Source: Treponema_I sp045599005
GTDB taxonomy: Bacteria; Spirochaetota; Spirochaetia; Treponematales; Treponemataceae
Length of the DNA stretch: 64,000 nt
NCBI GenBank assembly: GCA_045599005.1
Contig: JAZRVF010000024.1
Span: forward strand, 1-64,000
Reading direction: 5' to 3'
The notes under the pieces: generated by a model
Seen by the model: only the letters and a program-made list of their open reading frames with translations
Told to the model about the DNA's origin: nothing
The model's database searches: none
Part shown: positions 51,556 to 61,042 of the stretch, piece by piece
How the letters are laid out: every line of letters begins with the position of its first letter
Position numbering within the stretch: position 1 is the stretch's first letter
Made by a program: the position numbers and the translations under genes

Positions 51556-53820
51556 TTGAGCTGCGGCGAAATTGATGAATATAAAAGTAAAAGACTCATA
51601 ATCATTTCTGTCATTGTGGCGACACTGTTTCTTTTTGCGTTCGCGTGGACAACTTTTGAAATCTCAGTTTTTCTTCATTCCCAGGCTCTGAATACAGAAA
51701 CCGTTTCCCGAGTCCAGTTTCTTACCGATGTAGCCAAGGATAAACTTTTCGAGAAGAATTCCTCCTATTTTCAGGCTGTCCGCAGTCTGCAGCTTCTGTG
51801 CCGCTCATCAGCCGTGGAAGAATCCGTTCTTGCTGATTTTATCAGTCAGGAGATGAACTTGAATGATTTTTCCTGGCTGGTCGTGATCGGAGAGGAGAAA
51901 AAATGCTGGTCATTCTCTGACCATGGTTACAATCCCGTTTCTTTCACTTTTGATCCTTCCTTTTTGGATTCCGAAGGAAAACTTGAGATCAGCAACGGAT
52001 TGTGCTGGTATTTCTGTCCTGTAAAAGACGGCGCCCGTTTCGAAGACAGAAAAATCCTTGGTCTTGCCTTTGCATTCAGTCTGGATCAGCTTCTTTTTGA
52101 TATAAGCGTAAGTGTTCCCGAAAACTATTCTCTTTATCTGATTGATTCTGATGGAAAAAGCTGCAATACCGTAGTGGCTGTGGATGGAATCCCCACAAAA
52201 GTTACCAGCAGCTCTCTTTTCTTTGATGCATTCCGCCGGAGCAGAATAAGAAAAGTCGTGTCTGATGCAACAACTCTGACAAATGCTTTTGAACTTAAAG
52301 TCCCTTTTCTGGGACTGATCAGTCTTGATGGCAGAGACAGTTACTTCCTTCTGGAACCTTTGCAGATGTTTGGTGAGAACTTCTTTCTCCTTCATCTGAT
52401 TTCCGAGGATTCTTTCACCGGCTTCTCAAAGACTTTTGCAAGACATGTGATAAAACTTGCTGTACTGGTCATTTTCCTTATGGCTGTCTGCACTGTCCTT
52501 ATCCTGTTTCTGTACCGTTCCCGGAAACAGAAACAGTTCACAAGAAAAGAAGAGATCATCCGCAGTGAGCACAGCACTCAGCTTCTGCAGGCTCTGCAGC
52601 TTGCAAATCAGGCTAATGCGGCAAAATCAGCTTTCCTGTCCAATATGTCCCATGAGATCCGCACACCCATGAACGGAATCATCCACATGACAGATTTTGC
52701 CCTTGATGTGCTGGATTATGATGCTGCGAAAGCAAAAGAATATCTGATATACGTGAAATCTGCCTCACAGCATCTGCTTCAGATTGTCAACAAAGTCCTG
52801 GATATAAGCCGGATTGAAAGCGGAAAGGTGATTCTCAAGTTCACTTCGGAAAATCTTCGCAGTATTCTTTATGAGACGGTGAACATAATCCAGCCCATGT
52901 GCATTGACAAGAATATTTCTCTGCAGCTGGATTTCATGGTGCTGAGCAACAGAAAAATACAGTGTGATAAAGTCCAGCTCAAGGAGATTCTGATAAATCT
53001 GCTCAATAATGCGATCAAATTCACAGAACCCGGCGGGCGTATCATCTTTTCTGCAAAAGAACTGATCTCGAAAGAAGTGGTTTCAATCGGCAAGGGAAAG
53101 AAGATGTTCTGTCAGTTCAGTGTGGAGGACACGGGCTGCGGAATTCCTGAGGAAAAACTGAAGACGATTTTTGAACCTTATACCCGGTCTGCCGAAGCTG
53201 ATGAAAAGAGGGTTGAAGGTTCGGGACTCGGGCTTGCGATCACAAAAAGCATTGTGGATGCCATGGGCGGAACAATCAGCGTGAAAAGTCATGTTAAAAG
53301 CGGAAGCAGATTCACCGTGGATCTTTCTTTTGATATTGAAACTGACAGAAAAATGGAACTGGAATCTTCTGAATCCGGGCAGAAAAAATCAGTTTCTGAT
53401 CAGGCGGTACGGGTGCTTGTGGCAGAAGATAATAAACTTAACAGGATTATTGCCGGAAAACTTTTTGAAAAGTTCGCTCTTGTCGCTGATTTCGCTGAAA
53501 ACGGAAAAATTGCCCTTGAAAAGTTTGTTAAATCCCCCGCTGCTTATTACGCAATGATTTTCATGGATATCCAGATGCCGGAAATGGACGGTTATGAGGC
53601 GACAATGGCAATCCGTGCCAGTGGACACGCAGATGCTCTGAATATTCCGATCATTGCCATGACAGCTTTTTCTTTCGACAACGAAGTGGACCGGTGTCTA
53701 AAAGCCGGCATGAACGGTCATCTGGGAAAGCCGCTGGAACCGGATCAGCTTGCCCAGATTGTAGAAACTTTCTCAAAGAAGCCGGATGGAGACAGACCGA
53801 ATCAGGACACGGTTCTGTAA
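51556..53820 (+). CDS. Hybrid sensor histidine kinase/response regulator
   Basis: 754 residues from a TTG start with TGGAG 8 bases upstream. A membrane helix (about 14-38), an extracytoplasmic sensor (about 40-290), and a second helix (about 297-320) precede HisKA with SHEIRTPMNG near residue 366. The HATPase domain has NLLNNAIKFT, DTGCGIP and GSGLGLAI. A receiver domain at the C-terminus has AEDNKLNR and the phospho-acceptor Asp in FMDIQMPEMDG near residue 670. No separate output domain is present, so it would pass phosphate to an unlinked partner. Signal unknown. Confidence 0.93.
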   Translation: MSCGEIDEYKSKRLIIISVIVATLFLFAFAWTTFEISVFLHSQALNTETVSRVQFLTDVAKDKLFEKNSSYFQAVRSLQLLCRSSAVEESVLADFISQEMNLNDFSWLVVIGEEKKCWSFSDHGYNPVSFTFDPSFLDSEGKLEISNGLCWYFCPVKDGARFEDRKILGLAFAFSLDQLLFDISVSVPENYSLYLIDSDGKSCNTVVAVDGIPTKVTSSSLFFDAFRRSRIRKVVSDATTLTNAFELKVPFLGLISLDGRDSYFLLEPLQMFGENFFLLHLISEDSFTGFSKTFARHVIKLAVLVIFLMAVCTVLILFLYRSRKQKQFTRKEEIIRSEHSTQLLQALQLANQANAAKSAFLSNMSHEIRTPMNGIIHMTDFALDVLDYDAAKAKEYLIYVKSASQHLLQIVNKVLDISRIESGKVILKFTSENLRSILYETVNIIQPMCIDKNISLQLDFMVLSNRKIQCDKVQLKEILINLLNNAIKFTEPGGRIIFSAKELISKEVVSIGKGKKMFCQFSVEDTGCGIPEEKLKTIFEPYTRSAEADEKRVEGSGLGLAITKSIVDAMGGTISVKSHVKSGSRFTVDLSFDIETDRKMELESSESGQKKSVSDQAVRVLVAEDNKLNRIIAGKLFEKFALVADFAENGKIALEKFVKSPAAYYAMIFMDIQMPEMDGYEATMAIRASGHADALNIPIIAMTAFSFDNEVDRCLKAGMNGHLGKPLEPDQLAQIVETFSKKPDGDRPNQDTVL

Positions 53821-53862
53821 TGTCTGGCGGTGCTGACTGAGTGTCTGTACGGAAATGGAAGC

Positions 53863-53889
53863 AAAAAAAAACTGCCTGAAACCAGACAG
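53863..53889 (-). terminator. Terminator of tRNA-Ala
   Basis: On the minus strand CTGTCTG-gttt-CAGGCAG is followed by nine T. It lies 6 bases after the tRNA 3' end. Confidence 0.8.
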
Positions 53890-53895
53890 CTTTTA

Positions 53896-53968
53896 TGGAG
53901 CATATCGGACTCGAACCGACTACCTACAGATTGCGAACCTGTCGCTCTACCAGGTGAGCTAATGCCCC
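53896..53968 (-). tRNA. tRNA-Ala(CGC)
   Basis: 73 bases fold as a cloverleaf. The acceptor stem GGGGCAT/ATGCTCC contains the G3-U70 pair that identifies alanine tRNA. The D arm has GCTC/GAGC, the anticodon loop is TTCGCAA (anticodon CGC, codon GCG), and the T loop is TTCGAGT. The discriminator is A and CCA is not encoded. Confidence 0.95.
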
Positions 53969-54011
53969 TCGAACTTCTAAAACTATAACGTTGCAGTCAT
54001 TTTTTGTCAAA

Positions 54012-55202
54012 TCATCTTTCATAAAGAACTTTTTTCATGTCGGCCTTGAGGAAACCGGCTTTCCCTGTCCTGAAGAAACTTGTGCCTTCCCATGCCACAT
54101 AAAGATCACGTCCGCATAGTCCGAAAGTTCCGTAACTGATTCCGGCGGGCAGGGCAGGCAGAAGGAACGTGAATGGTTTCCCGTCATTAAGAATGTGTTC
54201 GTCAGACAGAGCACCGGCAAAGTATCCTGTTCCGTCGGAAAAAAGCGCTATGGTGCAGGTTTCCGTAAGAAAAGCGTAAGCTGTGACGCCGCCTTTTCCA
54301 CGTATGTAAGTGCGTGCGGAATTGTTTCTGGACGTATCTGTTACAGTGATTGAAAACTCGAAGTTTTCCGGCAGCACTTCAAGCAGGGTCCTGAGCCGTT
54401 CCGGAGCCTGGTCAAAAGAGTAGGTTCTGGTGGCTTCCTGGTACTCAGCTATGGAAATGATCTCTGTCTCAAGTCCTGAACCTGTCGTACCCATTGTCTC
54501 ACGGTAATAGTTTTCCGGCGGCGTAAATCTTCTGTATTCAAAATCGGTTTCCGTCTCGTCGCTGGATTTTGCGCATACAACCCAGGATTTTCCATCAAAA
54601 AGACAGGATGTGATCTGATAATCGTTTTTCAGGTTTATGTCCCGGTTGAAAAAGAGAGGATAAAAAACTCCTGTGTTTGTCCTGTACTGAATAAGGAAAG
54701 GATTGTCTCCTGGTATCACTGTGTTTTCACTGAAAAGCAGATCATTGTAAAGTTTAATCACCGGGTTTCCTTCTATCAGGACAATGCTGTCCACCGTCCG
54801 TTCCGGAAAAAATCTTGCGTCCTGAATCATTCTGCAGACAGTTGAGGAATCTGTTCTCTTCCCCGGTGTGCACTCCAGAAGTCCACGCCTGTTCACCGTA
54901 AAATAAAGGCTCTGTTCTGTTGCAGCCACTGAAGAAATGCGTGTGGCTTCTGTCCAGGGCAGAAAAGGATAGTCAGGAGTTGCGGCGGGCAATGAAGTCT
55001 CTTCAAAGCCATTCTGCGTGAAAGAATACCACGTGTGGGTCTGCGGGGCTTTTGAGAAAGGGAGTACAGTCTGTGTGACCGGCTCCGGGGAATCTTTCCT
55101 GTTGCATGAGCAGATTGCGGTGCAAAACACTGCGGCAGCGAGCAGGATAACTGAAGAAACAGAATATCGCACTGATTTTTGAAAATGCTTTTTTTCAGAC
55201 AT
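54012..55202 (-). CDS. Putative lipoprotein of unknown function
   Basis: 396 residues. A signal peptide ends near residue 34 in AICSC, a loose spirochaetal lipobox. The rest is probably beta-rich (many short aromatic strands such as SLYFTVNRRGLLEC and DLYVAWEGTSFF), suggesting a beta-propeller-like fold, but I recognise no family. The ATG at 55202 lacks a ribosome site; TTGTGC-17-TAAAAT ends six bases upstream. Confidence 0.7.
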   Translation of the reverse strand: MSEKKHFQKSVRYSVSSVILLAAAVFCTAICSCNRKDSPEPVTQTVLPFSKAPQTHTWYSFTQNGFEETSLPAATPDYPFLPWTEATRISSVAATEQSLYFTVNRRGLLECTPGKRTDSSTVCRMIQDARFFPERTVDSIVLIEGNPVIKLYNDLLFSENTVIPGDNPFLIQYRTNTGVFYPLFFNRDINLKNDYQITSCLFDGKSWVVCAKSSDETETDFEYRRFTPPENYYRETMGTTGSGLETEIISIAEYQEATRTYSFDQAPERLRTLLEVLPENFEFSITVTDTSRNNSARTYIRGKGGVTAYAFLTETCTIALFSDGTGYFAGALSDEHILNDGKPFTFLLPALPAGISYGTFGLCGRDLYVAWEGTSFFRTGKAGFLKADMKKVLYER

Positions 55203-55208
55203 GAAGTC

Positions 55209-55237
55209 ATTTTACCATGAATCCGTAAACTGCACAA
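55209..55237 (-). promoter_or_regulatory. Predicted promoter of the lipoprotein gene, leaderless layout
   Basis: On the minus strand TTGTGC (55232-55237), 17 bases, TAAAAT (55209-55214), six bases, ATG. Confidence 0.45.
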
Positions 55238-55379
55238 ATTCGGCTGAGGAAAAAATGCAGAATATGGAGAGAAATCCGGATTCCCTGGATCATCGCAAAA
55301 ATTGCTTTTTTTGAAGATTCCATTTATAATTGCATGGATTTGATCTTTTTTTGGTTATAGTATTGATATAGGAGATTCT

Positions 55380-57395
55380 GTGTCTGCTTGGGTAAAAATT
55401 TGCATCAGTTTTTTCTCAGCCATGGTGCTTTTTGCTATGTTTCTGTTCGGTCCCTTTTTCGGGAACTTCAACGGACTTGAGACACAGATCTATCAGAATG
55501 CGCTCATCGAAGGAATGCAGACAAAGCTGGAGAATGTCTCCTCCGGTTTTGACGGATGGCTTGCAGATTATGACCAGAAAATCATTGATTTCAACAGCAG
55601 TGAATCCGTAAAAGAGAGCATTCTTACTGTTCAGTCACAGAACGCAATTGCGGAGCGTGCAGATCTTGCAGGTTCGCTTATTTTTCAGAATCCGGGCATC
55701 CTTGGAATCCGCATTCTGGATGCTGACGGAATCCGTGTTCATTACAGCACTTTCCTTACAGACAGGCTTTCAAGCAACGAAGATAAAACCTCTTTCAGAA
55801 ATTATGTGACTCTGGAAAAAACGCCTTCTCTCCTGCAGTTCCAGGGGGTTGGCGCAGGCAACGTAAAAAAGACAGTCCATTATTTTGATGTTGAGAACAA
55901 CCTGATTATTTTTGTCCAGGCTCTGTATGACACCTATGACGTTTTCCGCGGATACACGATCATGTATCTGACAGTCTCTGATTTTCAGCGCAGGCTGGTC
56001 GCATCTTCCGTCATTTCTGTAACGCAGAATCTTACACTTGCCGGAAAATCCGGTTCCATGAAAAATGCGGGATTCATTCTTGATGTTCCTCAGAATGCCG
56101 GCTCTTCACTTCTGGACTGGATCGCTGACATCTGGAAGCAGCAGGTGAACGCAGAAATGGTTTTCTCTGACAATGGAACTGATTACATTGCCGTGAATTA
56201 TGTTTCTCCTGGCGGAATCTCCGTGACCCAGCTTGAGGACGAATCGGTCTTTACATTGCCGGGAACTGTGGAAATCATTCTTCTTGCCGCGGTTTTCATC
56301 TCAGTTTTCCTGATTATTTTCATGCTTCTGAATCTCCGCAAAGATGATTATGTGATCATCCGGGAACGTGTCAAACGGTTTCAGATGGCTTTCATCACTG
56401 AATTCATCAATCAGCGGGAGAATGGCGACTGGCAGCAGCTTGTGGAAAACATCGCCTCCAGGAAGAATGATGTTGTCTTTGAACTGAAGCACAGTATCGG
56501 AGCCCGGCGCATAAAGCGGCACGAAGCCGAAATTGACGAGATGCTTGACAGAAGCTGGCTGGACCTTATGACCGCTCTTGGCATTCAGGTGAACCAGATG
56601 GTCGGTATAAATCTCTTTGCCAATGCAAGTTTCCAGAATGCTCTTGGCGCAAGGCCGTCGAAACCGGCTCAAGTTCCTGTCAATGATTCCATTCCTTCCT
56701 TTGTGGAACCTATTGTCGCACTGGAAGAAATTGGAGAAGGAGAATCTGCTGATAACATCCCTGAGGCCGAATTTGTTTCAGAGCTGGAAGATGATGAAAA
56801 ACAGAAAAAAGCGGAGACCGCAGTAGTTTCTGAAGATTCAAAGGCCTCTAAGAAAGAAGAGGTGCTTGAGGAACTGGAAGAAGTGGAAGAGCTTGAGGGA
56901 GTTGATGAAACTGAGGATCTGACTGAGACTGAAACTCCTGCAGAAGCGGATGGCGCTGAAACTTCTGCGCATTCTGAGAAAGAAGACTCTGAGGACGTTG
57001 AAGAACTTGGGGAACTGGAAGAAGTTGAAGAGCTTGAAGAACTGGAAGAAGTTGATGAAACTGAGGAACTGACTGATCCGGAGCCCGTGGAAAAAACTGT
57101 TCCCGCATCTTCCGGCAATGTTGAGGAAGCCGGAGAAAGAGAGCAGACTGAAGCAGAGGCACTGGACGCTCTTGCAGAATCACTTGTCATCGGAGACCGT
57201 GTTCCTTCTGAAGACAATACCGTTTCTCCAGATTTTCTTCAGGATTTTTCATCCGAATTCCCGGACTTTACCGATCTGGACATGAGTCCTGAATCTTTGG
57301 AAGGAAAAATAGAGATCACCATTCCTGTTGCCCGGAATCAGCCCCTTCTTTTTGATGCGGAACCGGATTACTCAAAGCTTGACAGCGATTGGTAA
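55380..57395 (+). CDS. Membrane protein with extracytoplasmic sensor-like domain and Glu-rich cytoplasmic tail
   Basis: 671 residues from a GTG with GGAG 5 bases upstream. Helices at about 5-24 and 302-325 bracket an extracytoplasmic domain of some 275 residues with the layout of Cache-type sensors. The cytoplasmic part (about 325-430) is helical. It is followed by a low-complexity region (about 455-600) of repeated ELEEVEELE and VDETE(D/E)LT units. Two copies lie near 56860-56930 and 57000-57075. The C-terminus is acidic. No enzymatic output domain is visible. The 3' end overlaps the convergent histidinol-phosphatase gene by 24 bases. Confidence 0.75.
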   Translation: MSAWVKICISFFSAMVLFAMFLFGPFFGNFNGLETQIYQNALIEGMQTKLENVSSGFDGWLADYDQKIIDFNSSESVKESILTVQSQNAIAERADLAGSLIFQNPGILGIRILDADGIRVHYSTFLTDRLSSNEDKTSFRNYVTLEKTPSLLQFQGVGAGNVKKTVHYFDVENNLIIFVQALYDTYDVFRGYTIMYLTVSDFQRRLVASSVISVTQNLTLAGKSGSMKNAGFILDVPQNAGSSLLDWIADIWKQQVNAEMVFSDNGTDYIAVNYVSPGGISVTQLEDESVFTLPGTVEIILLAAVFISVFLIIFMLLNLRKDDYVIIRERVKRFQMAFITEFINQRENGDWQQLVENIASRKNDVVFELKHSIGARRIKRHEAEIDEMLDRSWLDLMTALGIQVNQMVGINLFANASFQNALGARPSKPAQVPVNDSIPSFVEPIVALEEIGEGESADNIPEAEFVSELEDDEKQKKAETAVVSEDSKASKKEEVLEELEEVEELEGVDETEDLTETETPAEADGAETSAHSEKEDSEDVEELGELEEVEELEELEEVDETEELTDPEPVEKTVPASSGNVEEAGEREQTEAEALDALAESLVIGDRVPSEDNTVSPDFLQDFSSEFPDFTDLDMSPESLEGKIEITIPVARNQPLLFDAEPDYSKLDSDW

Positions 57396-58184
57396 AGTAT
57401 CCAGAGGTTTTATTCCCAGTTCTGCTGCAAAATCCCTGCAGATCTTTGTGGGTGCCAGGACGTTTTCCGGTCTGTGGGCGTCGCTGTTGCAGATGACTTT
57501 CACACTGCTTGCTGCTGCCATTTCCCAGAATTCGCGGAATGGATAGGGTGCCCGTTTTTCTCCGCTTTTTGTGGTGACTTTGTCTTTGAGAAAACCGTAA
57601 CCATTGATTTCTATGGGCATGTCGCAGTCAACCGCACATTCTACAAGTGCTGAAAGACACGCTTTTATCTCAGGATTCCATTCTGTGGAGCCTTTTGCCA
57701 TCATCACATCCGGATGGGCCAGAAAGGCAAAAAGTCCTGTCTGCATTGCTTTTATCGTAAGGTCTGTATATCTGTACAGAAGCCGTCTGTCATCCACAAC
57801 CTCCGGAATGTAGTGGCGCACTGAACCGTCCGGCACCCAATGCTGCCCAAGAACCAGATATTGTGCGCCATGTTCTGCAATCAGAAAATCTTTGTACCAG
57901 CTGTCAAAAACTGTATCGTATTCACATTCAAAACCGAGGTACACAGGAAAATCCGCAATTTCGGCAGCTTCTCTGACCATTTTTACATAAAGAGCTGTTT
58001 CTTCCGGTTCCATTTTTACATGCTGCCAGATGTCTCCACCATTTGCCGGAAAAGGGCAGTGGTCTGAAAATCCCAGCGCAGTACAGCCCATTCCCCTTGC
58101 ACTCTCTACGTAATCAGCGGGAGTTCCTGTGGCATGTTTGCACAGGTATGTGTGGGTGTGGTAAGAAGAAGTGCGTATTTTCAT
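57372..58184 (-). CDS. Histidinol-phosphatase, PHP family
   Basis: 270 residues. PHP metal-site motifs: HTHTYLCKHA (residues 9-18), FSDHCPF, the Glu of LGFECEYD, the His of LAHPDV, and CNSDAH near the end. This is the HisJ/HisK type of histidinol-phosphate phosphatase. It lies head-to-head with hisC, which makes its substrate, so the two probably form a pathway pair. No ribosome site is present; TAGTAT ends six bases before the ATG. Confidence 0.85.
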   Translation of the reverse strand: MKIRTSSYHTHTYLCKHATGTPADYVESARGMGCTALGFSDHCPFPANGGDIWQHVKMEPEETALYVKMVREAAEIADFPVYLGFECEYDTVFDSWYKDFLIAEHGAQYLVLGQHWVPDGSVRHYIPEVVDDRRLLYRYTDLTIKAMQTGLFAFLAHPDVMMAKGSTEWNPEIKACLSALVECAVDCDMPIEINGYGFLKDKVTTKSGEKRAPYPFREFWEMAAASSVKVICNSDAHRPENVLAPTKICRDFAAELGIKPLDTLPIAVKL

Positions 58185-58246
58185 GGCGCGATACTATCAC
58201 AGTGTTCTGACTTCCACAAGAGAGGCTTATGCAGTACAATAGCGCC

Positions 58247-59377
58247 ATGTACTCAAAAAAACTCAGGGATTTGAAGCCCTATGTTCCCGGCGAGCAGCCG
58301 GCGGACCGTCCTTATATCAAGCTGAATGCCAATGAAAATGCCTATCCGCCGCCTCAGCCGGTTGTGGATGCAGTAACCTGTGCGCTTTCTGAAAATCCGC
58401 TTAAACTTGCACGCTATCCTGATCCGGATTCCACTGTCCTGCGTGAAGCCATCGCGGACATGCTCAACAGTACCGGTGGTGTTTTTGCCAACAGTGAGAA
58501 GGCCGCCGCAGCACTTGAAGCAACCGGACTGAAGATCACCAAAGACATGATTTTCTGTGGAAACGGTTCTGATGAGGTCCTTTCCCTTCTGTTCTATACA
58601 TTTTTTGACAGCAATGAATCTGTGGTTTCTCCTCTTCATTCCTACAGTTTTTATCCTGTTTATGCCGGTTATTACGACATGAATCTGGTCCGAGTTCCTC
58701 TGAAGAATGATTTTTCACTGGATAAAGAGGCAATGCTTGCAGAGGCAGAAAAAGCCTGTGGAATGATTTTTGCCAATCCCAATGCACCTACTGGAATTGC
58801 TCTTACAACGGCAGAAATTGAAGAAATGCTCAGAAAATATCCGGAAGACAAAGCTTTTGTTGTTGACGAAGCCTATGCAGATTTCGGAACAGAATCAGTG
58901 CTGCCGCTTCTTGCTAAATACAAGAATCTGATTGTGGTGCGGACTTTCAGCAAAAGTCTTTCTTTTGCGGGAATGCGCCTGGGATTTGCCGTTGCTTCTC
59001 CTGAAGCGGTTGCCGCAATGACAACTGTAAAGAATTCCTTCAACCACTTTCCTGCTGACGTGCTCTGTCAGACTGCCGCCACTGCTGCAGCTGGATGCAC
59101 TGATTATTTCTGTGAGAAAAGCCGGGCAATCGCAGACACACGGGACCGCTTTGCTGACGGACTTTCAAAGGCCGGATACTATGTGGTGCCTTCAAGCACG
59201 AACTTTGTCTTTGCACGCCACCAGCGACTTTCCGCTCCGGAAGTTTATGCAAAGGTTAAAGAGGCCGGCATACTTATCCGCCATTTCAACACACCGGGCA
59301 TTGAGAATTTCGTGCGCATAACAATCGGAACAGACGAGCAGATGAATACATTATTAAAAGTCATGGAGGACTTGTAA
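58247..59377 (+). CDS. hisC: Histidinol-phosphate aminotransferase
   Basis: About 376 residues, fold type I PLP enzyme. It has IKLNANENAYPPP near the start, CGNGSDEVL, VDEAYADF, and the PLP lysine in FSKSLSFAGMRLGFA. It converts imidazole-acetol phosphate and glutamate to histidinol phosphate. I prefer the ATG at 58247, where TACAAT ends six bases upstream. The ATG at 58229 has a closely spaced GAGAGG and is the alternative. The phosphoesterase gene follows one base after the stop. Confidence 0.9.
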   Translation: MYSKKLRDLKPYVPGEQPADRPYIKLNANENAYPPPQPVVDAVTCALSENPLKLARYPDPDSTVLREAIADMLNSTGGVFANSEKAAAALEATGLKITKDMIFCGNGSDEVLSLLFYTFFDSNESVVSPLHSYSFYPVYAGYYDMNLVRVPLKNDFSLDKEAMLAEAEKACGMIFANPNAPTGIALTTAEIEEMLRKYPEDKAFVVDEAYADFGTESVLPLLAKYKNLIVVRTFSKSLSFAGMRLGFAVASPEAVAAMTTVKNSFNHFPADVLCQTAATAAAGCTDYFCEKSRAIADTRDRFADGLSKAGYYVVPSSTNFVFARHQRLSAPEVYAKVKEAGILIRHFNTPGIENFVRITIGTDEQMNTLLKVMEDL

Positions 59378-59378
59378 C

Positions 59379-60074
59379 ATGCGTTTTTTGGTATTGTCAG
59401 ACATTCATGGTGATTCAGAATACATTGAGATGCTGGATCAGGAATTTGCAGAAGCTGATGCAGTACTTTTTGTTGGTGACTTTGCACGTTTTAAAGAACC
59501 TGAGACAGGTCTGCCTGTTATGAATACATTGGTTCGCAAACATGACAGTATTTTTGCGGTGACGGGAAACTGTGATGAACCTTCTTTTGTTGAGGAACTT
59601 GTAAATCTGGACATTTCTGTGGAAGGTGATCTGATCTTCCGGGACGGACTTGCATTTGCCGGAAGTGGTGGTGCTCTCAAGTTTACAGGAACAACTCCCA
59701 ACGAACGCACAGACGAGGATCTTGCCTCTGATCTTGAGATCGTGAAAAAACAGCTGGCTGAAAACGGACCTGAGGAACTGAACAATCTGATTCTTATCAC
59801 TCATCAGCCTCCTTTTGATTCCGGAATGGATAAAATAACTGCAGGAATTTCCACAGGTTCAAAACTTTTCCGCCAGTTCATTGAAGAATATCAGCCTCTG
59901 CTTGCTTTGAGCGGCCATATTCATGAATCTTACGCAACAGGAAAAATCGGAAAGACAGTTCTGATGAATCCCGGTTCTCTTGCTGAAGGCCGTTACGGAA
60001 TTGTTGAGATTGAACGCAGCGGAGACACCTGGTCAGTTACAAAAGCTGAACTTAAGACACTGGCGGCAAAGTGA
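59379..60074 (+). CDS. YfcE/MJ0936-type metallophosphoesterase
   Basis: 231 residues. Calcineurin-like motifs: LVLSDIHGD at the start, FVGDFAR in place of GD, TGNCDE, ITHQPPF, SGHIHE and NPGS. Small members of this family are phosphodiesterases with broad substrates. GGAGG is inside the end of hisC. It is coupled to hslO by a stop/start overlap. Confidence 0.85.
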   Translation: MRFLVLSDIHGDSEYIEMLDQEFAEADAVLFVGDFARFKEPETGLPVMNTLVRKHDSIFAVTGNCDEPSFVEELVNLDISVEGDLIFRDGLAFAGSGGALKFTGTTPNERTDEDLASDLEIVKKQLAENGPEELNNLILITHQPPFDSGMDKITAGISTGSKLFRQFIEEYQPLLALSGHIHESYATGKIGKTVLMNPGSLAEGRYGIVEIERSGDTWSVTKAELKTLAAK

Positions 60075-61036
60075 TGATTGCAGCTCCAATTCTTGATGCA
60101 GAACTGAATGCCCATCTGGATTCCATACAGAAAGACGGAATGTCAGTCTTTGTAATGGCAGATGGCCGCGTCCGTGGCGCACTTTTTAACGGCAGCCGTT
60201 TTGTGAACATAATGCGTGCCCAGCACAATACCGGAATCCTTGAGACGATGGTTCTGGGACAGGCTGCTCTGTGTGGCGCCCTTCTGATTCCTACAATGAA
60301 AGGCCGGGAACATGTGACTTTCCGTTACGATACCAACGGTCCGGCTGCAGGTTTTTCTGTGGAAGCTGATTCATCCGGTTATGTCCGCGGTTATCTGCTC
60401 CAGAACGCGATTCCCGTTGACAGACCTTTGGAAAGCTGGGATCTTGCTCCTTTTTTTGGTCCGGGAACATTAACTTTGAGTCGCCTTCAGGAAGGTGCCC
60501 GTGAACCTCAGACAGGAACTGTGGAAATCAAGCACCGCAACATTGCACAGGATCTGGCCTGGTATTTTGACCAGTCTGAGCAGACAAAGACCGCTTTCAA
60601 TTCAAGCATAATGATGGACCGGCAGGGCAGGGTGACAGGTGCAGGTGGACTTTTCCTGCAGATTATGCCACAGGCCGGAGGTCACCGCAAAAAAGGGGCC
60701 GCGGAAGATGCAGTCCAGTCAATGGATGACGAAGAAGAACTTCTTGCCCGTGTGGAAAACGCCTTTAAGGCAGCGCCCTCTCTGGGACAGTGGTTTTCCG
60801 AAGACGGTAACCGCAATGACATAATTTACGGACTGTTCCGGGAGTTTTCTCCTGCTGTTGCCGTTGAGCGTGATATTGTTTTCAACTGTCCCTGCAGCAG
60901 AGACGGATTTGTACGCCGCATCAGGGCGCTTTCGGCTGCCGAACTGGCAGACATCAGAAAGAACGGGCCTGATCCGCTGGAAGTGATCTGTCACAACTGC
61001 AACAGTCATTATTCCATACCAGTTTCCGAACTGTAA
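60074..61036 (+). CDS. hslO: Redox-regulated chaperone Hsp33
   Basis: 320 residues. The Hsp33 fold is followed by a C-terminal zinc switch: NCPCSR then CHNC, the CxC and CxxC pairs that release zinc on oxidation. The ATG at 60074 overlaps the upstream stop; a GTG one codon earlier is possible. It protects unfolding proteins during oxidative stress. Confidence 0.95.
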   Translation: MIAAPILDAELNAHLDSIQKDGMSVFVMADGRVRGALFNGSRFVNIMRAQHNTGILETMVLGQAALCGALLIPTMKGREHVTFRYDTNGPAAGFSVEADSSGYVRGYLLQNAIPVDRPLESWDLAPFFGPGTLTLSRLQEGAREPQTGTVEIKHRNIAQDLAWYFDQSEQTKTAFNSSIMMDRQGRVTGAGGLFLQIMPQAGGHRKKGAAEDAVQSMDDEEELLARVENAFKAAPSLGQWFSEDGNRNDIIYGLFREFSPAVAVERDIVFNCPCSRDGFVRRIRALSAAELADIRKNGPDPLEVICHNCNSHYSIPVSEL

Positions 61037-61042
61037 TCCACT

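Noticed and set aside
56669..57217. 182-codon Ser-rich minus-strand frame
   Set aside because: It is the complement of the Glu-rich repeat; GAA/GAG codons read as Ser-rich sequence on the other strand.
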